DNA from: Sanguinoderma infundibulare
Taxonomy: Eukaryota > Basidiomycota > Agaricomycetes > Polyporales > Polyporaceae
Length of the DNA stretch: 64,000 bases
Assembly: GCA_032821775.1 (NCBI GenBank)
Contig: JAVLRN010000002.1
Span: forward strand, 1 to 64,000
Direction: 5' to 3'
The notes under the pieces were generated by a model. The model worked only from the letters and a program-made list of their open reading frames with translations. It did no database searches and was not told the origin of the DNA. The position numbers were made by a program, and so were the translations under genes. How positions within the stretch are numbered: position 1 is the first letter of the stretch; every line of letters starts with the position of its first letter. This document shows positions 18,831-30,786 of the stretch, piece after piece.

Positions 18831-21367
18831 CTACGCAATCGCGAGCCCTAGACACTTGTTCGCTGCCAGTCTCTCAGTTCCTTCTTTCTGAACGATGAAG
18901 TGGGCACTCACCGCGTATGAACAAGCCATCCAGGCTCCAGCCCGGAGTGTGCGCACGACGTCGCACTCGCAGATGAGCTCATGTTCGCACCCGGATCTGC
19001 GCCCGCTGTCGCCCCGGCATTGGCAAATGCGATAGGGGCAAACGAGAGGCTGAGCGCGACGGAAGGAATGCTGCTTGTACCAGAGGCTGACGGGGGCTAG
19101 GGCGGGGACTGAAAGGACGCCGGGGCGGCATAGTACGCAAACCGAGCACGACGAGGCCAGTCCTTGAATTCGAGAGACTGAAATCACCAGCGTTAGGTGT
19201 AAATCAGTGCACTTCTTGTAAGTATTTATTGACTGCCCGAGAATCGTCAGGGAGCAGCGAGAGCGGAGAAAAAGTAGGTTACCTACACCATGGCCGGACT
19301 TCTGGGTTCGCACTCTGGGGAATTATGCTGCTCCTCAGAGATACGCACTGGCATTACACCGCTGCACAAGAGCCTATATCAGACGAGCAGAAGAATCAGC
19401 TCAAAGTACATCGTGGAGTGCGACTGGTCACCGTCGTGGTCGAAGTCGAGGACTTGTCGAGCGCCGAGCAAACCAGGAGCTCGACTGCACTCTGCATGTG
19501 ACCATCTCCACGGCATCGACGATGATCTTGGCCTCCTTCGACCTGCCTTATATCACAGAGCTACCTCCCCTCGATCCTCGTCCCCCGGTCTTCGTGATCC
19601 CCTCTCATTCCCGAACAGCTTCTCAACGACCGAGAGTACCTTAAGTTCCACGGGCGCAGCTGCAAGGCACATCGGACACCCGGGTAGTGATGCGACTCTG
19701 TGGGAACGACCACGAGCTTGTCGTGCGCGCAGCGGGGATAATGGTTGTTAGGGCAGACGTGTAGGTGCGTGGATGCGTCTTCGTTGAGAGGGAGAGGATG
19801 CTGACCGTGACTTCGGATATTTTCTTGTGAAGAAGGATTGACCACTCCTCGAGGGCATCGGTACGTTCATCCATGCTCATCTGCTATTCTCGTTTCTTTG
19901 CCGTGCTTCGTGCAGAGCGGAATGAGCACGTTTTATTTCGACTTGCTTGTACATCCACTGTCATGAGAAGACATTTGTCGACCGAGTGTCGCTGAGTATA
20001 TGGAGGCCTAGCTGCGCATATAGCCTCACCTCATTGGTCCTTGCGAACATACCCTCCGCTGGGTGCCCGCCCAGTCAGTGGTCTTGGGCTCGCTTCTTCC
20101 GCTTCGCGATGCTGATTGAATGGACCGACTCGAATGCCCTCTTCAGCACTGGGCTTACCAATACAGTGTTCGCCCCCTCACACTCCCTTCCTGTCCCAAT
20201 CCTTGACCAAGATCTACCTCTGTAAATATGTTGCCCTCAGCGTGTCTCACCACCACCGGCTCGTCCTGAATCACACTCCACGCCCGCCATGTCTTCGCAC
20301 GCCGCAGACCTAAAATATATGCGCATTCTCAAAGAACGAGAACGGGTGGCAGTCGGTGTCAGTGGTCATCAATGAACATCAGGACATCTGCGGACGTGAG
20401 CGGACGATGGGCGTAGACGGGGCAGACATTTTGGGCAACTTCGCTTGATAGGTTCTTTTACGCGAACATGTACATTGTGTGGAAGCTATATTGAACCGAT
20501 GGCAGGAATACTGTCAGGTTTGTCTAGGGATCCGTTGAGGGTCCGTCGAGGATATCCGCGGTTTAGAGGCGTGTGTTGCATTTCGTCGACCATGACTGGT
20601 GCGTCGTACTCTCTTTCCCATCTACATGCGCCGCGGCGCCCCGCCATTGCAGGATGGCTTTGTCCACCGAGACTTGACGCAGGCAGTTGCGCAAGCGCAC
20701 TGGTCGGCGTTGGTCAGACTCAGTGAGACGAGTCGTGTCACCATACCCGAAGCCAGTGGCACGACACGAGCACATGTGTCTCTCCCGCACGATCATCCTT
20801 TCTGGCTAGCTCTTGGTATCCCCTTTCGTCTCACTTGGCTCCACCCTGCTAAACTACGAGTCAATTTCTCATCTCCCTCGTTCATCGCGCTCGGCACTAC
20901 ATGTCACTTCAAGTTGTTCGTGTTGCTTCACAGAACCTGACTTGAAGTTGGCTTCCCCGCACTGCCCCGACGATCGAGCACGGATGCTCACGTTACCACC
21001 CACATGTTCCCAACACGCTGCGCAGCCCCCCTGGAATGTACGAGGCTCGGACAGCTGGGTGCTTATCCTGTGCTCGCCTTGGACAGATGTCGCGCTCATG
21101 CTGGTCTAGGTGCATCATTTTCTCCCACAAGGACGATGTTCTCCGATGGATGTGTTCAAAGTGCGTTCAATTTCCAAGCAAAACGAGCTTTCGGGTGTTT
21201 CATCCCTTCCATGCTGGCAGGTGCCTGATGCTTGGCAGATGTGTCAGTCGCCCTTGAGTGTCGAGCGTTGCGCCGTTTTACGTGCTCGCGCGTCTGGGAT
21301 ACAAATACGCCTCCGGAGGAGCTGCCCCCAGTTGCGGACTCGCTCTCTCCATTCCAACCTTGTCACC
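18831..21367. other. No clearly supported gene
   Basis: Likely 5' exons of the CFEM-type gene lie near 18880-19150. A minus-strand frame starting at 19880 (MSMDERTDALEEWSILLHKK) looks protein-like for about 25 residues and may continue after an intron with NNHYPRCAHDKLVVVP, but I cannot assign it. From 19900 to 21367 only short chance frames are seen. Confidence 0.35.
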
Positions 21368-21891
21368 ATGCACACCCGTGTCCTCGCGGTCCTCGCGCTG
21401 CTCGTTTCGAGCACGGCCGTTCTCGCCCAAGACACATCCTCGACGACTACAGGTACGCATCCACGTCTCCCTTCCGTCTCGGTGCACACTTCCGACCCCA
21501 CCGACTCTTCATCGCAGATTTGTCGACGACGGACTCGGCGAGTGTCACAGACACTACCGACACCGCGACCGCGACAGATACCACGGACACCGCATCTGCG
21601 ACAGACAGCACAGACACCGCGACTGCGACTGTCACCGACAGTGCATCCACTACCACCGCGCCGCCCAGTACGTCTGCTTCCGGGACATCCAGCGGATCGT
21701 CGGGCACCAGCCGTGGCACATCGTCGGGGAGCGCGGCGACCTCGCGGGGGACAGGGACGAGCTCGAGCTCGAGCGCGGCCGCAAGCCAGACGAGCAACAG
21801 CGCGGTGGGATTGGGTGCGGAGGCGTGGGGCGGCTTGGAAGGCGCGATCGCACTCGTGGGCGGCGTCGTTGTTGGGGGCATGATGTTGTGA
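21368..21891 (+). CDS. Small secreted Ser/Thr-rich protein with GPI-like tail
   Basis: Two exons (21368-21452 and 21518-21891) join in frame. The start MHTRVLAVLALLVSSTAVLA is a clear signal peptide. The body is almost entirely Thr/Ser/Asp/Ala in an imperfect TDTTDTATA repeat, so it is probably heavily O-glycosylated. The end is hydrophobic after a small-residue site (LEGAIALVGGVVVGGMML), typical of GPI-anchored wall proteins. Length is about 150 residues. It resembles the genes at 33256 and 34355 in architecture. A structural or shielding role is inferred. Confidence 0.75.
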
Positions 21892-22304
21892 GCACGGGAG
21901 GTTGAGGAGTGGGCTGAACGGGCGCGAGAACGGACGCAAGTATCGTATGGACTTGTACTCGGCTGGCTGTGGGCTGTGAACCCGATACATTGCGACGCTG
22001 TATATTCGGACTTCGATCCTGGCTCGAGATCATGTAGTACTCGACTGATGAACCAGGTGCCCAAGTACTAGTTGCGCGAGCTCGGGTTACGTTGAGAACA
22101 AGAACAACGTCTTTCAGTCTTCGTCTCATCCATCTATATCGTCGGACGATGTTCAGCCGTTATCCGCACCGCGGGGCAGTATGTACGTACCGTTGCTCGT
22201 CGTGGTGGACCGGTGAAAAGGTTGAGCGCCCAAAGCCGGACAGTTAGCGCCGGGTAGAAGTGAACGTTGGCCTGCTTCGACCACCAGCTCAGACCAGGTC
22301 GACG
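21892..22304. other. Intergenic, nothing recognised
   Basis: 3' flank of the Ser/Thr-rich gene and 5' flank of the ribosomal protein gene. No repeats or RNA genes were noticed. Confidence 0.4.
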
Positions 22305-22778
22305 ATGGCGAACATGGCCCTCTCCCTCCTTTCGAGCACCTCGCGTGCCTCGCGTACTCTTGCTCCATGCTTGTCTGCCACCGTTCAGCGGCACGCACAG
22401 ACACGCTCGGTATCATCCTCTCCCTACGGCCGCACCCACGTTTGGAAGAGGCGTCCGAAGCAGCTCCCGAAACCGATGGTCCCCGTGTTTCCCCAGCGAC
22501 TCGTCCGCGTCGACGGCTCGACGATCGTACACTACACCACTTCGCCACGCTCGGTCATCCGCCTCACGCGCGACACGACAAACAACCCGCTCTGGAACGC
22601 GGCACGCTTCCTCGGCATGGACGAGGAGGAGGACGAGGTGACGGGACGGATGGGCCGGTTCAGCAGGCGTTTCGGAGGGCTGAGCGGGCAGCAGTCGGAC
22701 ATGGATTGGATGAACGAGGGCACGGAGGAGGCCGCCAACACAGGCGCGACAGCGGAGGGGAAGGTGAAGTCGGGATGA
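22305..22778 (+). CDS. Mitochondrial large-subunit ribosomal protein bL31m
   Basis: A single exon encodes 157 residues. The conserved block VDGSTIVHYTTSPRSVIRL followed by TRDTTNNPLWN matches the fungal mitochondrial bL31 core (S. cerevisiae Mrpl36 family). The N-terminus is rich in Ser, Arg and Ala with few acids (SSTSRASRTLAP, RHAQTRSVSS), as expected of a matrix-targeting presequence. The C-terminus is an acidic, low-complexity extension. The ATG at 22305 was chosen because it directly precedes the presequence. This is a core housekeeping gene, unlike its subtelomeric neighbours. Confidence 0.85.
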   Translation: MANMALSLLSSTSRASRTLAPCLSATVQRHAQTRSVSSSPYGRTHVWKRRPKQLPKPMVPVFPQRLVRVDGSTIVHYTTSPRSVIRLTRDTTNNPLWNAARFLGMDEEEDEVTGRMGRFSRRFGGLSGQQSDMDWMNEGTEEAANTGATAEGKVKSG

Positions 22779-24186
22779 CCGTGACGTTGGACGCATTGCC
22801 GCTTCACAAGACACCGTACCCTGTCGTATTTGGTGCGTTTCGCCGTCTTCACGTCCTGAAACATTCTCACGCGTTTTTCGCAGTTCCTCGTAGTAATTTT
22901 GCCGTATGGATGCCTTACCATCCATGGTCCGTTCTGCTGTTATGTCGAACACTTGTACTGCCCGCTGCGGTGGCACCCGTCAACGTCGCTCGTAGAATGG
23001 AGTGTCTCCAACGAAACGTTTTGTATAGCTCAGGTGCGTGATCCTTGTCATGCGGCGTCGACAGGAGACGTGGACACATCGGAGCGGTTGCGATTCAGGG
23101 CAGAGGCTCGGCGGAACGATCACGGCGTACGTGGGCTCTCGAAAGAGTCTGAACTAGGCTCGAGTGTGAAGCCGCCTCATGTCTCCGACCCGAACGCGCA
23201 TCGGGATCAACATCCCTTACCTGTGTCTTACGTCGAGAATGCACGGGGGTCGGATATGGCGGCATGCATTTGATCTGCACGTACATCATGACTGAACCTA
23301 CAGCAGTCCTACAGCTCTCTCGCTACACAATCCAGCTCACAGCCTGACACGCAGGGGTGCGTATGGCTGCCCACTGGCCAAGTTCCGAAGCCTGGCGTTG
23401 GTGGCGGGCCCTGGCGTGGCTAAGGTTTTCGATCCAACGGGCATTGTGACTGGGAATGTCCTGGATGAACGGGCGGATACCTGAAGATGGACAATTGTGC
23501 GAGAAAACGAAGGTGAGTAGATCCAAATATGCCGCCGCGATGATTGTTTCCGTCCTGACGCGCTTCGGTAGACTGAGTGGTTCTGTTGCGCCGAGAACGG
23601 TCAATGCATGTCGTCGAACTTGAGCGTATTCGTTTCCTGCACGGCCTCGATTCAATTCATGTCCCTTGGGCAGGGTCCGCGTTGCCGTTACTGTCCTGTC
23701 TTCCGTTACTAGAGGACGGCGAGATGCTTGCAACGATCCTCGAACTGACCCTGCACGCCTCGGCCCGCGCCCGCGTCGCTCGATGCAATTACGCCGCGCC
23801 GTCCGGGCGCTCGTGCGCGTCCGCCAGGCAGAGCTATGTGCTACGTACGTCTACGTGCTCAAGGGCCAAGGTCCTCCTCGTGTCGATGTGCTTGCCCCTG
23901 CTCGCGTTCCGTGGTCTCACAACCCAAGGTCTCCCGCCTAACGCAATTCAGTGGCCCCTAACGCTTCCCCGCCCTTTTTCTGTCTGTAAAAGAGATAAGC
24001 TGCCAGAGAATTCGGAAATATGACTTGTTTCGAGGTATGAGCACGGAGGCAATCCATGGCCGTCCCTCGTCTGAGTTGTCCCCCGTCCGAGCATTGACGG
24101 GATTGGATAAGCGCCTGTGATGGGGCACACGTGGAGGCGGAGAGGTGCTTGGATGGAAAACTAGAGCTTGTTCTCGTCCGCCACCC
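22779..24186. other. Intergenic, nothing supported
   Basis: Only short frames without family features or credible splice joins. The last part is the probable promoter of the importin gene. Confidence 0.4.
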
Positions 24187-27100
24187 ATGTCTGACGTTGT
24201 AGTGCCCGCAGAGGTGACCGCAGAGGTCACCCAAATCCTCTCCAACCTCGTCCTCGGCGACAACCAGATTCGATCCAGGTCCGTACCCTTCCCAGACATC
24301 GATCGCAGCTGCTTACCGTCTCCCTTCGGCTTCTAGTGCAGAGCATGCTGTCGACGAACGCCTCGCGCAAACACCGGAGCTCTATCTCCTTGCCATTGCT
24401 CAGTTCGCGACGTCTGCAGGCACAGAGCTCGTGAGTCCTCAATTCACTCTCTTCGCGCTCGCGTCCGACGCATCCATCCCAAGATGCGCTCCTTCTCCCT
24501 CGTCCTCCTCCGCCGCCTCCTCTTCCGTCCTTCGACCACACAACGCGTCGCCCTTTATGATCATCTCGGCTCTCAAGCCATCGAAACCCTCCACCGCATC
24601 CTCCTCCACTCCCTCCTCCACGAACCCGCCCCCGTCGTCCGCCGCAAGACGGTCGACACCGTCACTGACCTCTCCAACAACGCGTCTAAACGCGGCTACC
24701 CATGGAACGCCCTACGCTCCCAAGTCTTCGCCATGGCAGACAGTCCGGACGTCCTCACCCGCGAGGCCGCCTTCCGCGTCTTTGCCGGCTGCCCCAACCT
24801 CCTCATGGACCTCCATGTCGACGCAACCGTCGCCCTCCTCCAGAAGGGACTTCAGGACCCGCAGAGCACTGAGGTACGTTCCCCGCTTCTCGCTTTCCGC
24901 TTCCTCCTTTGTCTCCCACTCCCCAGTCCAATCCTTCGTTCATCCCGTCCCGGTCATTGATCCACCGGGCAACTTCCCCTTCTTCTGATACGCCCTCCGA
25001 TGGATGCAATTTCCGGCGTTTGCCTCTCAATTACTAGCCCTTCATCCCGCATCGCGCCTCCCATCGTACCCTTGCCCTGCGAGCGCCGCTTGCCCGGTGT
25101 AGAACGCACAGCGTGATAGGGACGTTTATGTCCTCGCGCGTGCTAGTATACCGTTTCCTCTCGCTCGCGCGCCGAAGATCGGGACTGCGCGCGCCCGTCA
25201 TGCACCAGATGGTTTTGAGCTCCTATACGGCATTCGACCATCCTCGCCAGCGCAGCTACCTTTGGCACGCACGCGCCCACGGCGTCCACCGCTATGGTTG
25301 GAGTGGGAACGGTGCGAGGAGGATAGGCAGTAATGATCAGGGAAACCTAGGGTGTGTGCAATGTAGTTCGTTGGCACTCATTTTTCTCTCTCCTCCCTAC
25401 GTCCCTTTACTCCATGTCGCGCATGTAAACTTACGACATCTATCAGGTCCGCCTTGCGTCCTTGCGCGCATCCGTCGCTTTCCTTGCTGCCTGCGACCTC
25501 GCTCACCAAGCCCACGCGCTCGCCCTCATGTATCCGATGCTCAATACCCTTCCGTCCCTGCCGCGTGCTCAGCAACCCCCCTTCTTGACCGTCTTGACCG
25601 AGCTCGCATGCTCCAATCCTCATCTCTTCCGACCCCACATTCCAGCTCTCCTCACCTTTCTACCTTCTTTGCTTTTGCCCGTTGTCGATGCCGGTCCGAC
25701 TCCTACCGTGGCCCGCCCCAACCCCGGTGGCGGCACCACATTCGCGTTTCCACCCGTGTCATCTGCCAAAGGCGAGAACGGCGAGGACAGGGAGTCCGGA
25801 GAGGAGGACGAGGTCCGAAAAGGCGCGCTCGAGTTCATGACGACGCTCAGTGAGGCCAAACCTAACATGCTCAAGGGCGTCGATGCGTGGGTGAACATCG
25901 TCGTCCGGGGCTGCATGGAAGGCATGGGCGAGATCCCTGAAGACGACACAGAAGTCTGGCTCGAAGCTGACGTGAGTACCTGTTCGCGCCGTGCGCACCC
26001 TCGACTGGATGCTCACGCCCAAGCAGCCGGCGGAGGACCCGACAGACGACACGTACCCGCACACCTACGAGCACTCGCTCGACCGTGTCGCGTGCGCGTT
26101 GGGCGGCGCTGCCGTTCTTCCGCCAGCGTTCTCGTTCATCCCTGCAATGCTCGCATCCCACGATTGGCGTCTTCGACATGCCGGCCTTATGGCCATCGCC
26201 GCGATCGCAGAGGGCACTAGCAAGGTTATGCAGCAAGAACTCGGCAAGGTCATCGAGTGCGTGTCTATTCCTCTTCACCTTGCACACACTCACGTTGTGT
26301 TGCTGACAAGACCTTCCGCGCAGGCTTGTCACCCCAATGTTCAATGACCCACATCCGCGTGTGCGCTATGCTGCGTGCCAGTGCATGTAAGTTGCCGATT
26401 CACGCTTCCCTCCACTCTTGGCGGGCTGATAAGAGCGTCGTCGCATCCGCAGCGGACAGCTCTGCACCGATCTCGAGGTGTGCATCGTGTTCCTTTGCAT
26501 CGAGTTATCACCACCTGACAACTCATTATTGACATCCCTGACGACTGTCATAGGAAGTCGTTCAAGAGAAGTTCCACGAACAGATCTTTGCCGCGCTCAT
26601 CCCTGCGCTCGAGGCACCCGAAGCCCGGTAGGTGTCTTTCCTTTCTATTCGTTCCTAGTCGCTCGTCTGCCCTGCGTCGCAAGAATTCAAACTCACCGGA
26701 GTCTTACGCGTAGAGTACACGCGCACGCTGCTGCTGCGCTCATCAACTTCTGCGAAGGGGTGGAGCGCGAGACGCTGATCCCGTACCTCGACCCCATCGT
26801 GGAGCGCCTCCTCAAGCTCCTCAACCCCACCGCGATCGATGCATCACGACAGCCGAAGCGGTACGTTCAGGAACAGGTCATCACAACGCTCGCGATGGTC
26901 GCCGACGCGAGTGAGGCGACGTTCGCGAAGGTACGCCATTATTCACCGCTTCTGGTTGCAGTCCACAACGAGTAGTTCACATGGCACTTCCAGCACTACT
27001 CATCAATCATGCCGCTGCTGCTGAACGTCATGCAGAACGCGAACGGCCCCGAGTACAGGAAACTGAGGGTGAAGGCGATGGAGTGCGCAGGTCTCATCGG

Positions 27101-28273
27101 TGCGTGACTCGCTTTTCGCACTGGGTCGTTCGTAGCTCAATCGTGTTTCCGCAGCGATCGCGGTGGGACGTGATATCTTCCGTCCGGACTCGAGAACGTT
27201 CGTCGAGCTGCTCATGCGTATTCAGAGTACGTACGCACCTCGCCGTGTTGACGGACCTGCGTCATGCCTAACTTGCCGCCCGTCTCTCAGACAGTCCGAT
27301 CGACCCCAACGACACCATGCTCAGCCATTTCCTCATCGCGACGTGGGCGAAGGTCTGTCAGGCCCTCGGCGAAGAATTTGAGCCATACCTCCCTGTTGTC
27401 ATGCCGCCACTGCTCCGCGTCGCGAGCTCGAAAGCGGACATCTCGATATATGGTGCGGGCCCAACCTTGTTAACGCTTGTGATGCTGAGCGGCGCTGACG
27501 TGCCAATGTATAGACGACGACGAAGAGCACGAGGATCGCGACGGCTGGGAAAGCATCTCGATGGATGGACGCCAAGTCGGCGTGAAGACGTCTGCACTCG
27601 AGGACAAATGCCAGGCGTTCGAAACCTTGCTCATTCATGCATCGACGTTGAACGCGCGATTCGGTCCCTACATCTCTCAAGTCCTCGAGTTGGCGTTGCC
27701 CGGCTTGAGATTCTATATTCACGACGGCGTGCAAGAGGCATGCGCTATGTACGCCGATGTTGCAAACCTACCCTCTGCGACCATTTACTGACCAGAGATT
27801 CTAGGTTGATACCCGTCCTGTTCTCGTGTGGCAAGAATAGCGGAACGCTCACCCAACAGATGGTCGCCGCGACGTTCTCGCAAATGATCAACTGCATCGG
27901 GCTCGAGACGGACTCGTCCTTCCTCGCGTCGCTCTTCAAGTGCTTCCTGGACGCCATGCTCGTCATCGGCGGCCCCGCCGCGCTCACGCCCGAGTTCCAC
28001 AGCGGCCTGCTCGAGGCGACCAAACGCCAGCTGCAGTCCCTCGCGGACAAACGCAAATCGCGCGCCGCGCGGCCGGCGCAGGAGCTGCGTGACGACCGGG
28101 AGGACGTGATGCTCATCGAGGAGATGGAGGACTTTGCGCTCGAGGACATGACGAAGGTGCTCCGGACGCTGGACCCAAATCACCCGCTCCTGATCGCCGT
28201 GTCGAGCGTGCGCGAGCTGGGGCTGCACCTGTCCGAATGGGAGAGCGAGGACGAGGGGGGCGCGGCGAGCTAG
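24187..28273 (+). CDS. Importin beta-3 / Kap121 (IPO5-type) karyopherin, possibly C-terminally short
   Basis: About 14 exons join in frame from [14 protein letters not shown]. Family landmarks appear in order: [70 protein letters not shown], a [15 protein letters not shown] acidic loop with [10 protein letters not shown], and [12 protein letters not shown]. These mark a HEAT-repeat nuclear import receptor that carries cargo through the pore and releases it on Ran-GTP. The frame ends at [13 protein letters not shown], giving roughly 920 residues against about 1,090 in yeast Kap121, so the last HEAT repeats seem absent. The intron at 24873-25446 is unusually long (about 570 nt). Either the C-terminus is genuinely short or an exon was missed. 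Confidence 0.85.
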
Positions 28274-28560
28274 AGCTGGAGCAGACTCGACTCCCTTTGC
28301 GATCGGCGACCGTGATACACTACTCACTCTTATGCTTTGTGCTTTTGCTTTCGAGGTTTGCCGCGTCTCGTCTGTCGAATTGTAGTTGGTAGATCATGCA
28401 TGTACTGTTAGCTGTAGAGAATGTTGTCGAGATACGTAATGTGAAAGCGCGAAACTATGAACGTGGCAATTTGCAACTTGAAAGTTAGCGATGCAATCAA
28501 GATCGATGGTCACCCCCACTTGTCCACCACCATCCCGACCGCCACTACCGAACTCAGGTC

Positions 28561-30297
28561 ATGTCCTCCGCTATTCGCCAGCCACGCTTCAACGCCGACG
28601 TCCTCAGCGAGATATTTGAGCACTTGGAGTTCACAGGGATGTGGCAGGCAGACCCAAACAAGAATGTACCGGGTGTGGAAGAGCGCACACTCGCGAGCGC
28701 AGCGCGGGTGTGCAAAGCGTTCAAAGACCCCGCCCTCCGCGTCCTCTGGTCCTCGCTCCCGTCGCTGTTGCCGCTATGGAGCCTGTTACCTTCGTTTCAA
28801 TCGGTCAAAGATCCCGCATTGCCGGAAATAGAGTTCAAATACGTAAGAGTGTTCTGCATTCAAAGGACTTCGTCCCGAGCACTCACCTTATCACAGACAC
28901 TGACCGCGGAAATACGCCCCGAGGACTGGTCGCGTTTTCGCGAATACGCGCAGCGTGTCAATTCGGTTCGCTTTGACCACATTAGTGCCGGCGGAATCGA
29001 CGCCTCCTTCTGGACGTATCTCACTCGACAGCTTCGTGGAGACGTCCTTCTCCCTCGTCTCTACGCGCTACACTACCTCGTCCCCCACGCTTACGACACC
29101 TCCCTGCTCCATCTCCTCAATCCCAATATCCGCAATATCAGGCTGTATTTCAGCTTTGAGCTAGAGGCCGAGGCTCTTAATAGGCCTCGTCAAGAGGCAG
29201 CACTCGGCATGCTCATTGGTGCGGTGTGCAGCGACGTCCCTCACCTCGCGTTCCTCGGGTTATGCATGCTCGACTACTACACACCCCTGCATACCGTATC
29301 GCGGAGGCTGCAGTTCTTGCGTATACTCGATCTCGGTCTATCGTCCCAGATTTCGGATGTGGCGACGGTGCAACAGCTGGCGCAGATGCCCAACCTGCGA
29401 AACTTGAACTGTATCCACCTCAAACTCGCCGGCCAGCAATTGAATATCGCGGAGGGATTTCCCAGCCTCAAAGAACTATTTGTTAAAGGAGACGATAAGG
29501 ACGTCTCTCAACTTGTCCAGTGCCTCAGCCACTCTGAGGCCCTCGAAGGCCTCCGCATCGAGTCGGTCGTGCCGACCCTCTCCGCTTGGCACGACCAGTT
29601 TGCGGTTATCGGCCCGAACCTCAACCATCTTCGCTGGCTGCGTCTGGTGCTAGAGACGGAGGAGCCGCATCCCGATCCCGCCGTCGAAACCTGGCAGCTC
29701 GCGACATTGCTCGAGCACCTCCTTCCACACCTCCACAACCTAGACGACCTCGACTTCACGGCAAATCCGAACCAGTGTGCGCATGTCGAAGCGGACGACG
29801 TCGACCTCGAAGCATTCGCGAAGGCCCTCCCTCGACTGCAGTCGCTTGCGCTGTCCATCGATTCGTCAACATGTTCGCCCACGCCTGTCGGGCTGACGCA
29901 CTTTGCCCGGCTCTGCCCGTCATTACGCTCCCTCTCCCTCGACAGCTTGGATGCCACCGCCGAGCTGGACTGGCGGTCTCGGCTCCCGCATCCCCTCCCT
30001 GTCCACAGCACATTGCGCAAACTGACCTTCTACGAAATGCGCTCTCTCGAGCTGGGGGACCCTCGACGCATGGGCGAGTTCATCGCCACCGTGTTTCCTT
30101 GCCTCGACACGAAGACATGCCTGCGCATGGCGGAGGACCCGCCGGACTCAGAAGAGGAGGGCGATGGTCGAGCCGGAACGCCTGACTCGTACGATGCTGG
30201 CATGGAGACGTGGCGGGCTGTCATCACGGCGATCGCAGATCATCAAACACGACGGCAGGATGGGCACAGGGGAGACGTCCATATGAACGATCTATAA
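28561..30297 (+). CDS. F-box protein with leucine-rich-repeat-like body
   Basis: The N-terminus (FNADVLSEIFEHLE, then LASAARVCKAFKDPALRVLW) is an F-box of the agaricomycete type, binding Skp1 in SCF ubiquitin ligases. The rest holds repeated Leu-rich strands (LRNLNCIHLKL, LQSLALSI, LRSLSLDSL) typical of LRR-like substrate-binding bodies. An intron at 28843-28896 (54 nt, GTAAGA...TCACAG) is likely. It keeps the frame even if retained, and the paralogue downstream has an intron at the same place. The protein is about 560 residues when spliced. Substrate is unknown. Confidence 0.78.
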   Translation: MSSAIRQPRFNADVLSEIFEHLEFTGMWQADPNKNVPGVEERTLASAARVCKAFKDPALRVLWSSLPSLLPLWSLLPSFQSVKDPALPEIEFKYVRVFCIQRTSSRALTLSQTLTAEIRPEDWSRFREYAQRVNSVRFDHISAGGIDASFWTYLTRQLRGDVLLPRLYALHYLVPHAYDTSLLHLLNPNIRNIRLYFSFELEAEALNRPRQEAALGMLIGAVCSDVPHLAFLGLCMLDYYTPLHTVSRRLQFLRILDLGLSSQISDVATVQQLAQMPNLRNLNCIHLKLAGQQLNIAEGFPSLKELFVKGDDKDVSQLVQCLSHSEALEGLRIESVVPTLSAWHDQFAVIGPNLNHLRWLRLVLETEEPHPDPAVETWQLATLLEHLLPHLHNLDDLDFTANPNQCAHVEADDVDLEAFAKALPRLQSLALSIDSSTCSPTPVGLTHFARLCPSLRSLSLDSLDATAELDWRSRLPHPLPVHSTLRKLTFYEMRSLELGDPRRMGEFIATVFPCLDTKTCLRMAEDPPDSEEEGDGRAGTPDSYDAGMETWRAVITAIADHQTRRQDGHRGDVHMNDL

Positions 30298-30786
30298 ACT
30301 GTTGTAAAATACTTTGTCGTCAACGGATGTTCTAAGTACAAAGTTTTGGAGAAACCCACCGAAGAAGTCTTGCTCCCCAGTGAAAGAATGCCCATCGGGA
30401 ACAGATTCGCATGCGCACACGCCGCTCCAGGCCTGTGAATAAGATCGTCGTGATGGGATCAGAACAGTTAGAGCGCGCTCAGCTGTGAGTCGTGCGTGAG
30501 TGCCAGTGAGTCTATGGGTCATATAGAGGAGGTGGGCAAGTGCATGGAGTGTCCACGGAGAGCGAGAGCGGTCGCGTTTCTGCAGGATGGTCGCGGACCC
30601 GGAGAATGGGTAGGTCTCAAAGGACGATCGGGGAGGCAAAGAACAGTCGTGGCGGCAGATCTGGTTGCGTCGCAGAGGAAGTCGGAAAGGACGGTTGGGA
30701 AGAGCGGTCACCGCAGCGGCGGTTGCCGGCGGAGAGCGTGATCCAAGCCTGTCCTCTCCTCCCCCACCGCCTCATCCCGGCAGGAG
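30298..30786. other. Spacer between tandem F-box genes
   Basis: No gene seen. It contains the 3' flank of the first F-box gene and the 5' flank of its paralogue. The tail sequence around 30290-30370 resembles that around 32410-32500 (AACGATCTATAAAC, TACTTT), showing the tandem duplication included the 3' flank. Confidence 0.5.
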
